Of a stretch of 64,000 nt of DNA, positions 43,300 to 54,306 are shown piece by piece. Both the position numbers and the translations under genes were made by a program. The DNA is taken from positions 1-64,000 of the forward strand of contig NZ_FNJM01000012.1 of the NCBI RefSeq assembly GCF_900104115.1, written 5' to 3'. The notes under the pieces are model-generated. The model was not told the origin of the DNA and searched no databases. It worked only from the letters and a program-made list of their open reading frames with translations. The stretch comes from Clostridium gasigenes (GTDB lineage Bacteria; Bacillota; Clostridia; Clostridiales; Clostridiaceae). The first letter of the stretch is position 1, and every line of letters starts with the position of its first letter.

Positions 43300-43689
43300 C
43301 TAATTTTCTGAAGAAATTAAGGAAGCTTTATTAAGTTTCCAAACTCCGAAAGAGGTCTTTTTGAAAGATGCTTTTACATTAGTGTTACTATGAGGATTTT
43401 CTTTGCCAGGGCCAGATACGTCTACAATTGCACTGTCATCATCTTGAAACACTAAATTTACGTCCTTGACCTCTAGTAAGCGTTGCTTTTTTTCAGATTT
43501 ATTTGTTAAAGTATAATTTATTGAATAAGATAAGTTTTTACACTTAGAATTAATATATAATTTATAAAATAATGTGGTAAATATAATAGCGCAGCTTAAA
43601 AAAATTATAGTACCTAAAAAAAACATTTTTCTTCTTTTCTTAAGTCTTACCTTTCTTTTAATCATTACATTTTTCTTCTTACTTCTCAT
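43300..43689 (-). CDS. Hypothetical single-pass membrane protein
   Basis: 129 residues, AAGGAGGGT before the ATG. A very basic start (MRSKKKNVMIKRKVRLKKRR) precedes one membrane helix (about 22-44), then an exported domain of ~85 residues (VKDVNLVFQDDDSAIVDVSG; SFGVWKLNKASLI). The outside part looks like a small beta-sheet domain of the SnoaL/NTF2-like or DUF4878 kind, but I cannot confirm. It lies upstream of znuC with the promoter of znuC after its stop, so it is probably a separate unit. Confidence 0.65.
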   Translation of the reverse strand: MRSKKKNVMIKRKVRLKKRRKMFFLGTIIFLSCAIIFTTLFYKLYINSKCKNLSYSINYTLTNKSEKKQRLLEVKDVNLVFQDDDSAIVDVSGPGKENPHSNTNVKASFKKTSFGVWKLNKASLISSEN

Positions 43690-43712
43690 AAATACCCTCC
43701 TTAAGGTAAATT

Positions 43713-43774
43713 AAGTCATCTTAAAAATAACTATTAAATATAAATTCTGCGGTGACTTGTTATTTTGTAGATGC
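43713..43774. repeat. Interspersed inverted-repeat element
   Basis: AAGTCATCTTAAAAATAACTA at the left and GTGACTTGTTATTTTGTAGATGCA at the right. It lies upstream of two divergent genes. Confidence 0.5.
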
Positions 43775-43919
43775 ATAAATTAAATAATTAGAACCTTTTA
43801 TAACAATATTACCATAAATTTACAATAAGTAAATACATATATTGATTTATGTTATGGGTACAACATATAATAGAGGTGTAGATAAAATAAGAAAAATAAA
43901 CCACGGAAGGAAGATTAAT

Positions 43920-44318
43920 ATGGATTTTTCAAGTTTAGTATTAATGGAAAAAGATAAAGAGACAGGATTTATAACAAAGGAGCTAGGAAGTTTTAAAGTA
44001 TCAGATGGAGCGTTATATGTAAAAAAATTATTTGTTTTAGATAATACAATTAATTTATACTTTGATACAAATAAAGATATAGAAGAATGGGAATACTCAG
44101 CTATATACGATGTTTTTAACTATAGTATTTTTGAAGAAAATAAATTTGCTATAGAAGATTCTTTAGATGAATTTAACCCAACATTCTTAGTAAAGTTTGA
44201 ATATAATGAAGACTATGATGTTGTAAAAGGTAGAATAGACAAATGTGTAGCTTTAATAGAAGAATCAATGGAAAATGCATTTAAAGATATCCAAGGAAAG
44301 GAAGCAGAATATATTTAA
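43920..44318 (+). CDS. Conserved clostridial protein of unknown function (possibly DUF6762)
   Basis: 132 residues from the ATG at 43920, which has GGAAGGAAG nine bases upstream; the frame is open further back to 43842 but without a ribosome site. The protein begins MDFSSLVLMEKDKETGFITK and is acidic with no membrane helix. The sequence resembles the small clostridial DUF6762 group as far as I remember it; the match was not tested. An inverted-repeat element begins at the first base after the stop. Confidence 0.6.
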   Translation: MDFSSLVLMEKDKETGFITKELGSFKVSDGALYVKKLFVLDNTINLYFDTNKDIEEWEYSAIYDVFNYSIFEENKFAIEDSLDEFNPTFLVKFEYNEDYDVVKGRIDKCVALIEESMENAFKDIQGKEAEYI

Positions 44319-44374
44319 TGGAGTTTCAAAAAAACAACTAACATATTTATTAGTTGTTTTTTCCCAAATTCCTT
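44319..44374. repeat. Interspersed inverted-repeat element acting as a terminator
   Basis: Starts directly after the stop of the preceding gene. GGAGTTTCAAAAAAACAACTA, then ACATATTTATTAGTTGTTTTTTCCC: the arms AAAAAACAACTAA and TTAGTTGTTTTTT form a stem ending in T residues, so it should also terminate transcription. Confidence 0.6.
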
Positions 44375-44406
44375 ATTTAATATGAAGAAGGGAGAAATTA
44401 AAAAAT

Positions 44407-46206
44407 ATGAGTGAAAGTAAAGTTCTTAAAATGAGAGATGAAATAGAAGAGAAGTGCAAATGGAAAGTTAATAAGGTATTTTCATCTGATGAGGAATGGG
44501 AAAAAGCCTTTAAAGAATTGAAAGAAGAAGCACCTAATTTAAAAAGCTTTGAAGGAAAATTAGAAAATGCAGAAAATCTTATTAAATACTTAGATATTTA
44601 TGAAAAAACATCTAGAAAAGCAGAAATTATTTATGTTTATGCACATTTAAGATGCGATGAAGATACTAAAAATTCAAAGTATCAAGGGATGATGAGTAAA
44701 ATAGATAGTTATATGGCTGAGTTTGCAACATATACAGCATATTTTGTTCCAGAAATTCTTGAGATGCCAGAAAATTTTATTAAAGAATCAATTAAAAAAA
44801 ATCCAAAACTTAAAATTTATGAATTCCTATTTAATGATATTTTAAAAGAAAAGCCACATATTTTAAGTAAATCACAAGAAGAATTATTAGCAGGAGTTTC
44901 TGATTGTTTAGATTCACCTTCATCAATTCATAGTATTTTTACAAATGCAGATATGAAATTTGGAGATGTAACAGATGAAGATGGCAAAAAGGTAGAATTA
45001 ACAGAAGGAAATTATTCATCATTTATTAAAAGTAAAAATAGAGCTGTAAGAGAAGAAGCTTTTAAAACTTTATTTAAAGAGTATAAGGGTTTCGAAAATA
45101 CACTAGCTACAATTCTTTCAAGTTCAATTAAGAATTTTAATTTTGGTGCAAAAATTAGAAAGTATGAAGGGGCACTAGATTCATCTTTAAAACCTAATAA
45201 TATCCCACTAGAGGTATATCGTAATGCTATTAAAACAATTAATGATAATCTTTCATCTATGCATAGATATGTAGCATTAAAGAAGAGACTTTTAGGCTTA
45301 GAAGAAATGCATATGTATGATTTATATGTTCCTGTTATTGAGGTTCCAAAAAATCATATAGAATTTGATGATGCAGTTAAAATGATAGTTGAAGGGTTAA
45401 ATCCTCTTGGAGAAGAATATTTAAATATATTTAAAGATGGAGTTAAAGATGGCTGGATAGATATATACCAAAATAAAGGTAAAAGAGGCGGAGCTTATTC
45501 TTGGGGTGGATATGATACTATGCCATATGTGCTACTTAACTATAATTATGAGTTAAATGATGTATCCACATTAGCTCATGAGATGGGTCATTCAATCCAC
45601 TCATATTATTCAAGAAAAGAACAACCTTATATTTATGCAGGATACACTCTTTTTTGTGCAGAAGTTGCGTCAACAACTAATGAAGCTTTATTAATTCATT
45701 ATTTAATTAATAAAGAAACAGATAAGCAAAAGAGATTATATTTAATAAATCAAGAGCTTGAACAAATAAGAACAACAGTATTTAGACAATTAATGTTTGC
45801 AGAGTTCGAACTTTATACTCATGAAAGTTTAGAAAATGGAATTCCATTAACTGCAGAAGATTATAACAAAGCATGGATAGAATTAAATCAAAAATACTTT
45901 GGACCAGATATGATAGTAGATCCTGAAATAGATGTAGAATGGTCAAGGATTCCACACTTTTATTCTGATTTTTATGTTTATCAATATGCAACTGGATATG
46001 CGGCAGCTTCAGCTTTTGCTAAGTCAATCTTAGATAAAAAAGAAAATGCAGTAGAAAAATATGTTGCTTTCTTAAAGAGTGGAGGAAGTAATTACCCTAT
46101 AGAAATTCTTAAAAAAGCTGGAGTTGATATGACAACATCAAAACCAGTAGAAGCAACAATTGAAAGATTTAATGAACTTCTAGATATGATAGAAAAAGAA
46201 ATTTAG
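44407..46206 (+). CDS. pepF: Oligoendopeptidase F
   Basis: 599 residues, GAAGGGAGA before the ATG. The zinc motif HEMGH lies at 391-395 (THALAHEMGH-type context STLAHEMGHSIHS), with the third ligand Glu in CAEVASTTNEALL about 25 residues later. Full-length M3-family metallopeptidase. PepF cuts peptides of about 7-17 residues in the cytoplasm and contributes to peptide turnover. It stands alone between two interspersed repeats. Confidence 0.93.
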   Translation: MSESKVLKMRDEIEEKCKWKVNKVFSSDEEWEKAFKELKEEAPNLKSFEGKLENAENLIKYLDIYEKTSRKAEIIYVYAHLRCDEDTKNSKYQGMMSKIDSYMAEFATYTAYFVPEILEMPENFIKESIKKNPKLKIYEFLFNDILKEKPHILSKSQEELLAGVSDCLDSPSSIHSIFTNADMKFGDVTDEDGKKVELTEGNYSSFIKSKNRAVREEAFKTLFKEYKGFENTLATILSSSIKNFNFGAKIRKYEGALDSSLKPNNIPLEVYRNAIKTINDNLSSMHRYVALKKRLLGLEEMHMYDLYVPVIEVPKNHIEFDDAVKMIVEGLNPLGEEYLNIFKDGVKDGWIDIYQNKGKRGGAYSWGGYDTMPYVLLNYNYELNDVSTLAHEMGHSIHSYYSRKEQPYIYAGYTLFCAEVASTTNEALLIHYLINKETDKQKRLYLINQELEQIRTTVFRQLMFAEFELYTHESLENGIPLTAEDYNKAWIELNQKYFGPDMIVDPEIDVEWSRIPHFYSDFYVYQYATGYAAASAFAKSILDKKENAVEKYVAFLKSGGSNYPIEILKKAGVDMTTSKPVEATIERFNELLDMIEKEI

Positions 46207-46237
46207 GTGTTTTAAAGTAAGTATATAAGTATTTTAA

Positions 46238-46295
46238 TAGGGCATTTTTAAAAAATAACAAGTCAATTGAGTATATATTTTTTGAAGGTGCCCAA
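46238..46295. repeat. Interspersed inverted-repeat element
   Basis: TAGGGCATTTTTAAAAAATAA, CAAGTCAATTGAGTATATA, TTTTTTGAAGGTGCCCAACC. The left GGGCA and right TGCCC ends are complementary. It occupies the gap between pepF and the rhomboid gene. Confidence 0.6.
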
Positions 46296-46304
46296 CCTTG
46301 GGAG

Positions 46305-47294
46305 ATGGCGTTTGTGGAAAAGTTTGAAAAGCTGTTTTTTAATATGTTATCTAAAGAAGCAGGTTTCTTTATGAAAGATTATCACAGTAAATATAGTGAT
46401 AAAGATAAATGGATTGGAGTGTTAGACCTTGGAGAATCTATTTATACAGTTATAGTTACAACTGATGTAGAAGAATCTGTTAACTATAATGAGGCTAAAG
46501 AATTTTTAGGTAGGGCTTTTAATAAGCCTTACTCTTTAAATAGTGTAATTGTTACAAATGGTGATTATATATTAATAGATAAGGAAAGCTATAAGAATAA
46601 ACTTATATTTTCGTTAGGAGATCAAAAAATATCTTATTGTCATGAAAGTTGTAAGCCTTTAGGACAAATAATTGATAAGATGGTTAAGGTAGACATAACT
46701 CCAAAAGAAAAAATAAACAAATACAAAGCTACATATATATTAATTTCTTTAAATATATTGATATATTTAGTTTCAGTAATTAAGGCTAGAAATTTATTCG
46801 AAATAGATATATATACACTTGCAAATATGGGAGCTAAGGTCAATGTGCTAATTAATGATGGACAGGTATGGAGACTTATAACAGCTGCATTTTTACATGG
46901 TGGATTAGTACATATTGGGTTTAATATGATGGCCCTTAATGTTATAGGCCCTCAAGTGGAGAAAATATATGGATGGAAGAAATATTTAATTATTTATTTT
47001 TTATCAGCATTAGGGGGAAGTTTACTAAGTTATATGCTTAGTCCACAGAGTATTTCAGTTGGTGCATCTGGAGCAGTATTTGGACTACTTGGTTCTATGC
47101 TAGTGTTTGGAGTTATAAATAAGAAGAGTATAGGAAAGTCTTTTATGATGAATATTATAGAAGTAATAGTTTTAAATATAATAATAGGACTATCAGTACC
47201 TAATATTGATAACTTTGGACATTTTGGAGGCTTAATTCTAGGTGGGTTAACAGCTTTAATATTTTATTGGTTAGGAAAAAAAGAGGCGCATTAG
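46305..47294 (+). CDS. Rhomboid-family intramembrane serine protease
   Basis: 329 residues if started at ATG 46305; a GTG at 46314 has better spacing from GGGAG (46300-46304) and may be the true start. An N-terminal soluble part of ~145 residues is followed by the rhomboid core of six to seven helices: HGGLVHIGFNMMALNVIG, catalytic Ser255 in GASGAVFGL and His306 in NFGHFGGL. The Ser-His dyad is complete, so it should cut membrane proteins within the bilayer. Bacillus GlpG/YqgP is a comparable soluble-domain rhomboid, involved in membrane protein quality control and Mg homeostasis. Its stop lies in a hairpin (GAGGCGCATTAGCGCTTC). Confidence 0.88.
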   Translation: MAFVEKFEKLFFNMLSKEAGFFMKDYHSKYSDKDKWIGVLDLGESIYTVIVTTDVEESVNYNEAKEFLGRAFNKPYSLNSVIVTNGDYILIDKESYKNKLIFSLGDQKISYCHESCKPLGQIIDKMVKVDITPKEKINKYKATYILISLNILIYLVSVIKARNLFEIDIYTLANMGAKVNVLINDGQVWRLITAAFLHGGLVHIGFNMMALNVIGPQVEKIYGWKKYLIIYFLSALGGSLLSYMLSPQSISVGASGAVFGLLGSMLVFGVINKKSIGKSFMMNIIEVIVLNIIIGLSVPNIDNFGHFGGLILGGLTALIFYWLGKKEAH

Positions 47295-47366
47295 CGCTTC
47301 TTTTAATTTTTAAAATTAAGTTTATAAAAGATGTTTTTTTGAAGATGTCTTAATAGATTTAGCATA

Positions 47367-48602
47367 TCAATTAAAATAATAAGATTTATAAATAGGAAGA
47401 TTATATCTTAAAGCTAGTTTAAATAAATATTCCTTAGCACCAATGTATTTATTTTCTTTATATAATTTATTAAAATGACTTATTTCTTTAGGAATTAGTG
47501 ATTCTTTCATTTCTTTAAAAGCTCGATTTAAACTATAATTATAGAAGGGTGGAGTTTGATTAGATAATAAAAGAGTATCTATATACGAATACAGATCTAT
47601 AAATGAGTTTTTGGTTTCTAAAATACTAACAGCTTTTGATAAACAATCTTCTCCATATGACAAAACAATTAATTTATACCTGTCTAATTCATTATAAAGT
47701 TCGTCTATAGAAACAGTTCCGTTTAACTCGTTTATAACATTTAAAATTTTAATTGTTGAAACATTTTTATCCTTGACTTCTAACATAATATCTAAATCAA
47801 AATTTTTAACATTATTATAATAATTTAAAAAATCTAAAACTATAATAGTTTGGGAATGTGAGCCTTTCTTTTTAGAAGAATTCTGTTGACTATAATGAAC
47901 TTTAATATTTCCATCATCTAAGGGCCAGGTAGCCTTAACTCTAGTTAATATCTCTTTTAAAGTATATATATTATCAGCAAAGCAAAAATTGTGAAAATTA
48001 TCAAAAACAACAGGAATCTTACAAGTAGTTCCTATTAATAAGACTTCATCAATAGAGTAATTTTTTTCATCATTTTCTATAATTAATCTTTTCTTTATAT
48101 TATTATCTAAGTTTAAAAAAGTATTTATGAATCGATTTATTGCGGCGGGTTTATCTCCATAAACACCACCGATATGAAGAATTAATTTATGAGTTTTATT
48201 TAGACCAAGGCTATCTAAAAACTTGGCTTGATAAGATAAATCCAGTACAGATCTTTTTACTATTTCATTATTAGGAGAATTTAACACTGTATATTGACCT
48301 GGATGCATGGAAACTCTCATATTATTTTCTTTTATATAAGTGCCAATTGATAAGAGTTCATCTTTAAAATATTCACTCCAATTAAATGTATTTATATAAT
48401 GACTACCAAATGGGATGATGTCTGAGCTTATTCTAAAAAGTTTAATAGAAACTGAGTTATTATATATTAAGATGTTTTTAAGGTCATCTAAATTTTCTTT
48501 TATATATTTAATTAAAATATCTTCGGAATAATATTTTAATTGAAATCTTCTTGTAGTTTTAAAAGGAAGTAGTAATGGCGTGCAAGCATATCCTATTTTC
48601 AT
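47367..48602 (-). CDS. uvsE: UV DNA damage endonuclease
   Basis: 411 residues, TAGGAGGGC before the ATG. The TIM-barrel family blocks are clear: KIGYACTPLLLPFKTTRR, FRISSDIIPFGSH, VSMHPGQYTVLNSPN, LILHIGGVYGDK, IENDEKNYSIDEVL and VFDNFHNFC, holding the His/Glu/Asp metal ligands. UvsE nicks DNA on the 5' side of UV photoproducts and other lesions and begins an alternative excision repair; it is common in spore formers. A perfect 11-bp inverted repeat lies 20 bases before the start (48622-48648). The flank at 47331-47353 is a fragment of the interspersed repeat family. Confidence 0.92.
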   Translation of the reverse strand: MKIGYACTPLLLPFKTTRRFQLKYYSEDILIKYIKENLDDLKNILIYNNSVSIKLFRISSDIIPFGSHYINTFNWSEYFKDELLSIGTYIKENNMRVSMHPGQYTVLNSPNNEIVKRSVLDLSYQAKFLDSLGLNKTHKLILHIGGVYGDKPAAINRFINTFLNLDNNIKKRLIIENDEKNYSIDEVLLIGTTCKIPVVFDNFHNFCFADNIYTLKEILTRVKATWPLDDGNIKVHYSQQNSSKKKGSHSQTIIVLDFLNYYNNVKNFDLDIMLEVKDKNVSTIKILNVINELNGTVSIDELYNELDRYKLIVLSYGEDCLSKAVSILETKNSFIDLYSYIDTLLLSNQTPPFYNYSLNRAFKEMKESLIPKEISHFNKLYKENKYIGAKEYLFKLALRYNLPIYKSYYFN

Positions 48603-48621
48603 TTTGCCCTCCTAGTTAAAT

Positions 48622-48648
48622 ACTTATATTTTCAGTTAAAATATAAGT
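48622..48648. promoter_or_regulatory. Perfect inverted repeat upstream of uvsE
   Basis: ACTTATATTTT, CAGTT, AAAATATAAGT. It stands immediately before the uvsE ribosome site. It may be an operator or an mRNA hairpin. It does not match the LexA consensus (GAAC-N4-GTTC). The rest of the 48603-48958 gap shows no gene, only A/T-rich sequence and a TATAAT at 48916. Confidence 0.45.
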
Positions 48649-48910
48649 AATTGTGGTTATTTATTTAAAAGTGTATTAGTTATTTTTAAAATAGTCCAAG
48701 TTTACATATATCTTTTTCAATATACTTTAGTTTATAGTAATAGGACAGATATAATACATAAGGATATGTGGTAATTATAACATGTAATAACAAAATAATA
48801 CTCTATGGGTTTCTGGATATTCCTTATATTAGTGGTTTGTTAAAAAAATAAAGTAAATAAAATGAATTTAATGAAAAAATAACAATATTTAAAAAAATAT
48901 AGCAAAATAA

Positions 48911-50302
<1,392 letters not shown>

Positions 50303-50305
<3 letters not shown>

Positions 50306-50400
50306 GGGAATTTTAAAAAAATTAAGGATGTCTATTTAGACATCCTTATTATTTTGAGTAATAATAAGGTATATTTGACTTGTTATTTTTTTGAGACATA
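50303..50400. repeat. Interspersed inverted-repeat element containing a terminator
   Basis: TAAGGGAATTTTAAAAAAATT at the left and GACTTGTTATTTTTTTGAGAC at the right are the element arms. The gdhA stop codon TAA is its first triplet. Inside is a terminator, AAGGATGTC-TATTTA-GACATCCTT followed by ATTATTTT (50324-50357). Confidence 0.6.
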
Positions 50401-50588
50401 TAAAGCATATTAAAAAACTTTGTAAATATAATAATATAAGAGTAAAATAGAGTTAATTAAAAAATTAATTAATTTTTAAGAAATCAATACTTGATTTTTT
50501 AAGTTGATTAGAATATATTTATAAAGGATTGAATTAAGAGGATTAAACATAAAATGGGGAGCAAGTCCTTTAATTAAGGAGTGATATA

Positions 50589-51977
50589 ATGGAGAAAATT
50601 ACTTTTGCTGTAACATGCGTATTTCAAGTTTTAGTATTTACTTTAACTATGTATTATTTTGTTTTGGCTTTTTTCGGGTTACGAAGAAAGGATGAGAAGA
50701 AAACTTATAATTCAGAGAAAAGATTTGCCATGCTTGTAGCAGCTCATAATGAGGAAGTAGTTATTGGTAATCTTGTAGAAAGTTTAAAAAAACAGAATTA
50801 TCCAAAGGAAATGTATGATATTTTTGTTATAGCTGATAATTGTACAGACAATACAGCTAAAATTGCAAGAAAGTATGGGGCAGATGTTTACGAAAGATTT
50901 AATAAAGAACAAAGAGGTAAAGGTTATGCTTTAGAATGGATGTTTGCAAAAATATTTAAAATGAATAAAAAATATGATGTAGTAGCTGTTTTTGATGCAG
51001 ATAACTTAGTTTCACCAGATTGGATAAAAGAGATAAATTCAAAAATGAGTGAAGGATATAAGGTAGTACAAGGATATATAGATAGTAAAAATCCAAATGA
51101 TTCTTGGATTGCAACTTCGTATTCTGTAGCATTCTGGTCTCAAAATAGAATGTTCCAATTGGCGAGAGCAAATGTAGGGCTATCAAACCAAATAGGTGGT
51201 ACTGGATTTGCAATTGATACAAATATGCTTAAAGATTTGGGATGGGGCGCAACTTGCCTTACAGAAGATCTTGAGTTTTCATGTAAACTTATTTTAAATG
51301 GAGAAAAAGTTGGTTGGGCTCATGATGCTATTATTTATGATGAAAAACCTTTAACGTTAAAACAATCATGGATACAAAGAAAAAGATGGATGCAAGGATT
51401 TACAGATGTAGCTTCTAGATATTTCTTTAAGTTACTAAAAAAAGGTTTAAAAGAGAAGAAATGGTTTATTTTAGATTGTGCATTATATGTTATACAACCA
51501 TTTTTAACTTTAATGTTAGGTATATCAATGCTTTTAACAGGTATAGAGCTGATTAATCCAGAGCTAATGAATATATTTTCATTTAATGATTTATTTGGGG
51601 ATGTTCTATTTACATTATTAGCTGGGATCCAATTTGTAATAATACCAATTATTTTGAAATTAGATAAAAAGATATCACGAGGATTCTTTATATTATTAAT
51701 ATTCTACGCTATTAGTTTTGTGGTGATTCCATTAATTATAGGAAAAGAACATACAATGCTAGTGTTAGTAGCTGATGTTATATACAATTTAGCTTTCTTA
51801 CTTGGAACTTATTTATTCCTTGGAAAGAAAACTTGTATTTTCTTTTTCAGATTCTTATTATATTCTTTATATACATTAACTTGGATACCGATAACAATTC
51901 AAGGTATATTAAATAAAAATAATAAAGAATGGAATCCTACTAAACATGTTAGAAGTATAGAAATTTGTGATGTTTAA
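50589..51977 (+). CDS. Processive-type family 2 glycosyltransferase, membrane-bound
   Basis: 462 residues, AAGGAGTGA before the ATG. One N-terminal helix (about 8-30), then the GT2 domain: VAAHNEEVVIGNLVESLKKQ, the nucleotide-binding DNCTDNT, DADN metal motif, TED in ATCLTEDLEF, and QRKRW, which is the QxxRW of processive synthases. Four to five C-terminal helices follow. This is the BcsA/NAG-transferase-like layout. It could build a surface polysaccharide or a glycolipid. No partner genes are next to it. The two c-di-GMP enzymes in this window would be natural regulators of such a synthase, but no PilZ domain is visible. Confidence 0.85.
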   Translation: MEKITFAVTCVFQVLVFTLTMYYFVLAFFGLRRKDEKKTYNSEKRFAMLVAAHNEEVVIGNLVESLKKQNYPKEMYDIFVIADNCTDNTAKIARKYGADVYERFNKEQRGKGYALEWMFAKIFKMNKKYDVVAVFDADNLVSPDWIKEINSKMSEGYKVVQGYIDSKNPNDSWIATSYSVAFWSQNRMFQLARANVGLSNQIGGTGFAIDTNMLKDLGWGATCLTEDLEFSCKLILNGEKVGWAHDAIIYDEKPLTLKQSWIQRKRWMQGFTDVASRYFFKLLKKGLKEKKWFILDCALYVIQPFLTLMLGISMLLTGIELINPELMNIFSFNDLFGDVLFTLLAGIQFVIIPIILKLDKKISRGFFILLIFYAISFVVIPLIIGKEHTMLVLVADVIYNLAFLLGTYLFLGKKTCIFFFRFLLYSLYTLTWIPITIQGILNKNNKEWNPTKHVRSIEICDV

Positions 51978-51978
51978 A

Positions 51979-52014
51979 ATAATAACCCAGCACTTAGGTG
52001 CTGGGTTATTATTT
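51979..52014 (+). terminator. Rho-independent terminator
   Basis: AATAATAACCCAGCAC, loop, GTGCTGGGTTATTATTTTG: a strong stem just after the glycosyltransferase stop. Confidence 0.85.
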
Positions 52015-52242
52015 TGAAAAATAGTTTGGCATTTTTCAATGATAAGAGAACATTAGTTTGACAAAAAAAATAAAAGAATATATATTTTTAGGGTGAGAAG
52101 AATTATAATAAAATTATAAAAGTTGATTTATAAATAGAAAATTATAAAAAGTTATAAATTTGGACAAATTATTATTGTATATAGATATTTTGAAATATAA
52201 TAAAAACTAAAATTTTTAAATAAGAGATATTATTTAAAATCA

Positions 52243-52303
52243 TTAGGGCTCTAAAAGAAAATAAACTAGAATATAAGTAGTTATTTTTTGAAAATACCTT
52301 AGT
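52243..52303. repeat. Interspersed inverted-repeat element
   Basis: TTAGGGCTCTAAAAGAAAATA, AACTAGAATATAAG, TAGTTATTTTTTGAAAATACC TTAG at the right end. It lies 30 bases before parE in a 357-base gap (51978-52334) that otherwise holds the terminator at 51979 and A/T-rich sequence without a clear gene. Confidence 0.55.
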
Positions 52304-52334
52304 GTTAGGATGTAATTAATTTTGGAGGTTTGTT

Positions 52335-54284
52335 ATGGGTAAGGAAATAATTAAGGGCTATGATGTTACGGATTTAACTTCCTTAGAAAAGCTAGAGCCG
52401 GTAAGGGTAAGACCTGGAATGTATATTGGATCTACAGGAAGCAAGGGGCTACATCATTGTGTGTGGGAAATATTAGATAACTCTATTGATGAAATATCTA
52501 ATGGTCATGGTGATAGAACTACAGTAATTATAAATAAAGATAAAAGTATAACTATAATAGATAATGGACGAGGTATTCCAACAGGAATACATCCAATAAA
52601 GAAAAAATCTGGCGTTGAAATGGTATTTACTGAGTTGCATACTGGAGGAAAGTTTGATAATAAAAATTATAAAACTTCTGGAGGATTACATGGAGTTGGA
52701 GCCGCAGTAGTTAATGCTCTTTCAAAATGGTTAGTAGTTGAAATTTATCAAAAAGGAAATTTATATAAACAAAGGTTTGAATATTCCTATGATAAAGAAC
52801 TAAAAAAAGATATGCCAGGAACAGCTGTTACTGGGCTAGATATAGTGGGCACAAGTAAAAAAACAGGAACTAAAGTTACATTTATGCCAGATAAGGATAT
52901 TTTCTCAACAATTGATTTTAAATTTGATATTATTGATGAAAGACTGCAACAGTTAGCATTTCAAAATAAAGGAATACATTTAGAGTTAGTAGATAAAAGA
53001 AAAGATGAAGAAGTAAAGAAAGAATATTACTCAGAAAGAGGTCTTTTAGACTTTATTGAATACTTAAATGAAAGTAAAACAACACTTCATCCAAATCCTA
53101 TAATTTTTGATGGCGAAAGATCATTAGAGAATGTAGAAATGTATGGAGAAGTATGTATTCAGTTTACAGATTCAACTACAGAGTATATTGGAAGTTATGT
53201 TAATAATATACCAACTACAGAAGCTGGTACTCATGAAACTGGATTTAAAACTGGGATGACAAGAAGTTTTAAAGAAGGTGCGAAAAAATTAGGCTTAGTG
53301 AAAGAAAAGGATAAGGATTTTGAAGGTGATGATTTAAGAGAAGGTATGACCGCTATCCTTAGAATTAAAATTACTGACCCTGTATTTGAGGGACAAACTA
53401 AAACAAAACTTGGAAGCTCTGAAGCATACACAATGATGAATGATTTAGCATACACTAAGTTTAGCGAATGGATAGAAGATAACAAAGAACTCGCAACTAG
53501 TATTATTAATAATGCCCTTCAAGCAGCTCAAAGAAGAGAAAAAATAAAAAAAATTAATGATGCTGAAAAGAAAAAGATAGGTAAGGGTACATCACCACTT
53601 GCAGGGAGGATAGCTGTATGTACGTTAAAAGACAAAACAGTAAATGAATTCATTGTAGTGGAAGGAGAGTCCGCTGGAGGGTCTGCAAAGCAAGCTAGGG
53701 ATAGAAGATTCCAAACAATAATGCCTTCAAAAGGTAAAATAATGAATACTGAAAAGCAAAAGCTTGAAAATGTTTTAGCCTCAGAGGAACTTAAAATATT
53801 TAATACTGCTGTAGGAACAGGAACATTAGATAATTATAAAGAACAGGATTTAAAGTATGATAAAATAATTATTATGAGTGATGCAGATGTAGATGGATAC
53901 CATATAAGAACATTATGGATGACTTATATATACAGATATATGAGACCACTTATTGCAAATGGACATTTGTATTTAGCTAGACCACCATTATATAAAGTTT
54001 ATAAAAACACAAAAAGTGGAGAAGTAGCTAAATATGCATATAGTGATGAAGATTTAGAAAAGGTTAAAAAAGAAATAGGTAAGGGAGCTCTTATGCAAAG
54101 ATACAAAGGGCTTGGAGAAATGAACCCAGAGCAATTATGGCAAACAACACTAAATCCTGAGTCAAGAACATTAATGCAGGTAACTATAGAAGATGCTACA
54201 AAAGCAGAAAAAATGGTTTCACTTCTAATGGGGGAAATTGTTGAGCCAAGAAGGAAATATATGTATAAATACGGAGAATTTTAA
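52335..54284 (+). CDS. parE: DNA topoisomerase IV subunit B
   Basis: 649 residues, TTGGAGG before the ATG. GHKL ATPase: EILDNSIDEISNGHGD, DNGRGIPTGIHP and the lid TSGGLHGVGAAVVNALS. TOPRIM domain: VEGESAGGSAKQARDR, PSKGKIMN and DADVDGYHIRTL. The C-terminus ends KYGEF. Length and the next gene (a ParC-type subunit 22 bases downstream) support ParE rather than GyrB. With ParC it unlinks daughter chromosomes in an ATP-dependent reaction. Confidence 0.92.
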   Translation: MGKEIIKGYDVTDLTSLEKLEPVRVRPGMYIGSTGSKGLHHCVWEILDNSIDEISNGHGDRTTVIINKDKSITIIDNGRGIPTGIHPIKKKSGVEMVFTELHTGGKFDNKNYKTSGGLHGVGAAVVNALSKWLVVEIYQKGNLYKQRFEYSYDKELKKDMPGTAVTGLDIVGTSKKTGTKVTFMPDKDIFSTIDFKFDIIDERLQQLAFQNKGIHLELVDKRKDEEVKKEYYSERGLLDFIEYLNESKTTLHPNPIIFDGERSLENVEMYGEVCIQFTDSTTEYIGSYVNNIPTTEAGTHETGFKTGMTRSFKEGAKKLGLVKEKDKDFEGDDLREGMTAILRIKITDPVFEGQTKTKLGSSEAYTMMNDLAYTKFSEWIEDNKELATSIINNALQAAQRREKIKKINDAEKKKIGKGTSPLAGRIAVCTLKDKTVNEFIVVEGESAGGSAKQARDRRFQTIMPSKGKIMNTEKQKLENVLASEELKIFNTAVGTGTLDNYKEQDLKYDKIIIMSDADVDGYHIRTLWMTYIYRYMRPLIANGHLYLARPPLYKVYKNTKSGEVAKYAYSDEDLEKVKKEIGKGALMQRYKGLGEMNPEQLWQTTLNPESRTLMQVTIEDATKAEKMVSLLMGEIVEPRRKYMYKYGEF

Positions 54285-54306
54285 TAGATAAGGATGGAGA
54301 AGTGTT

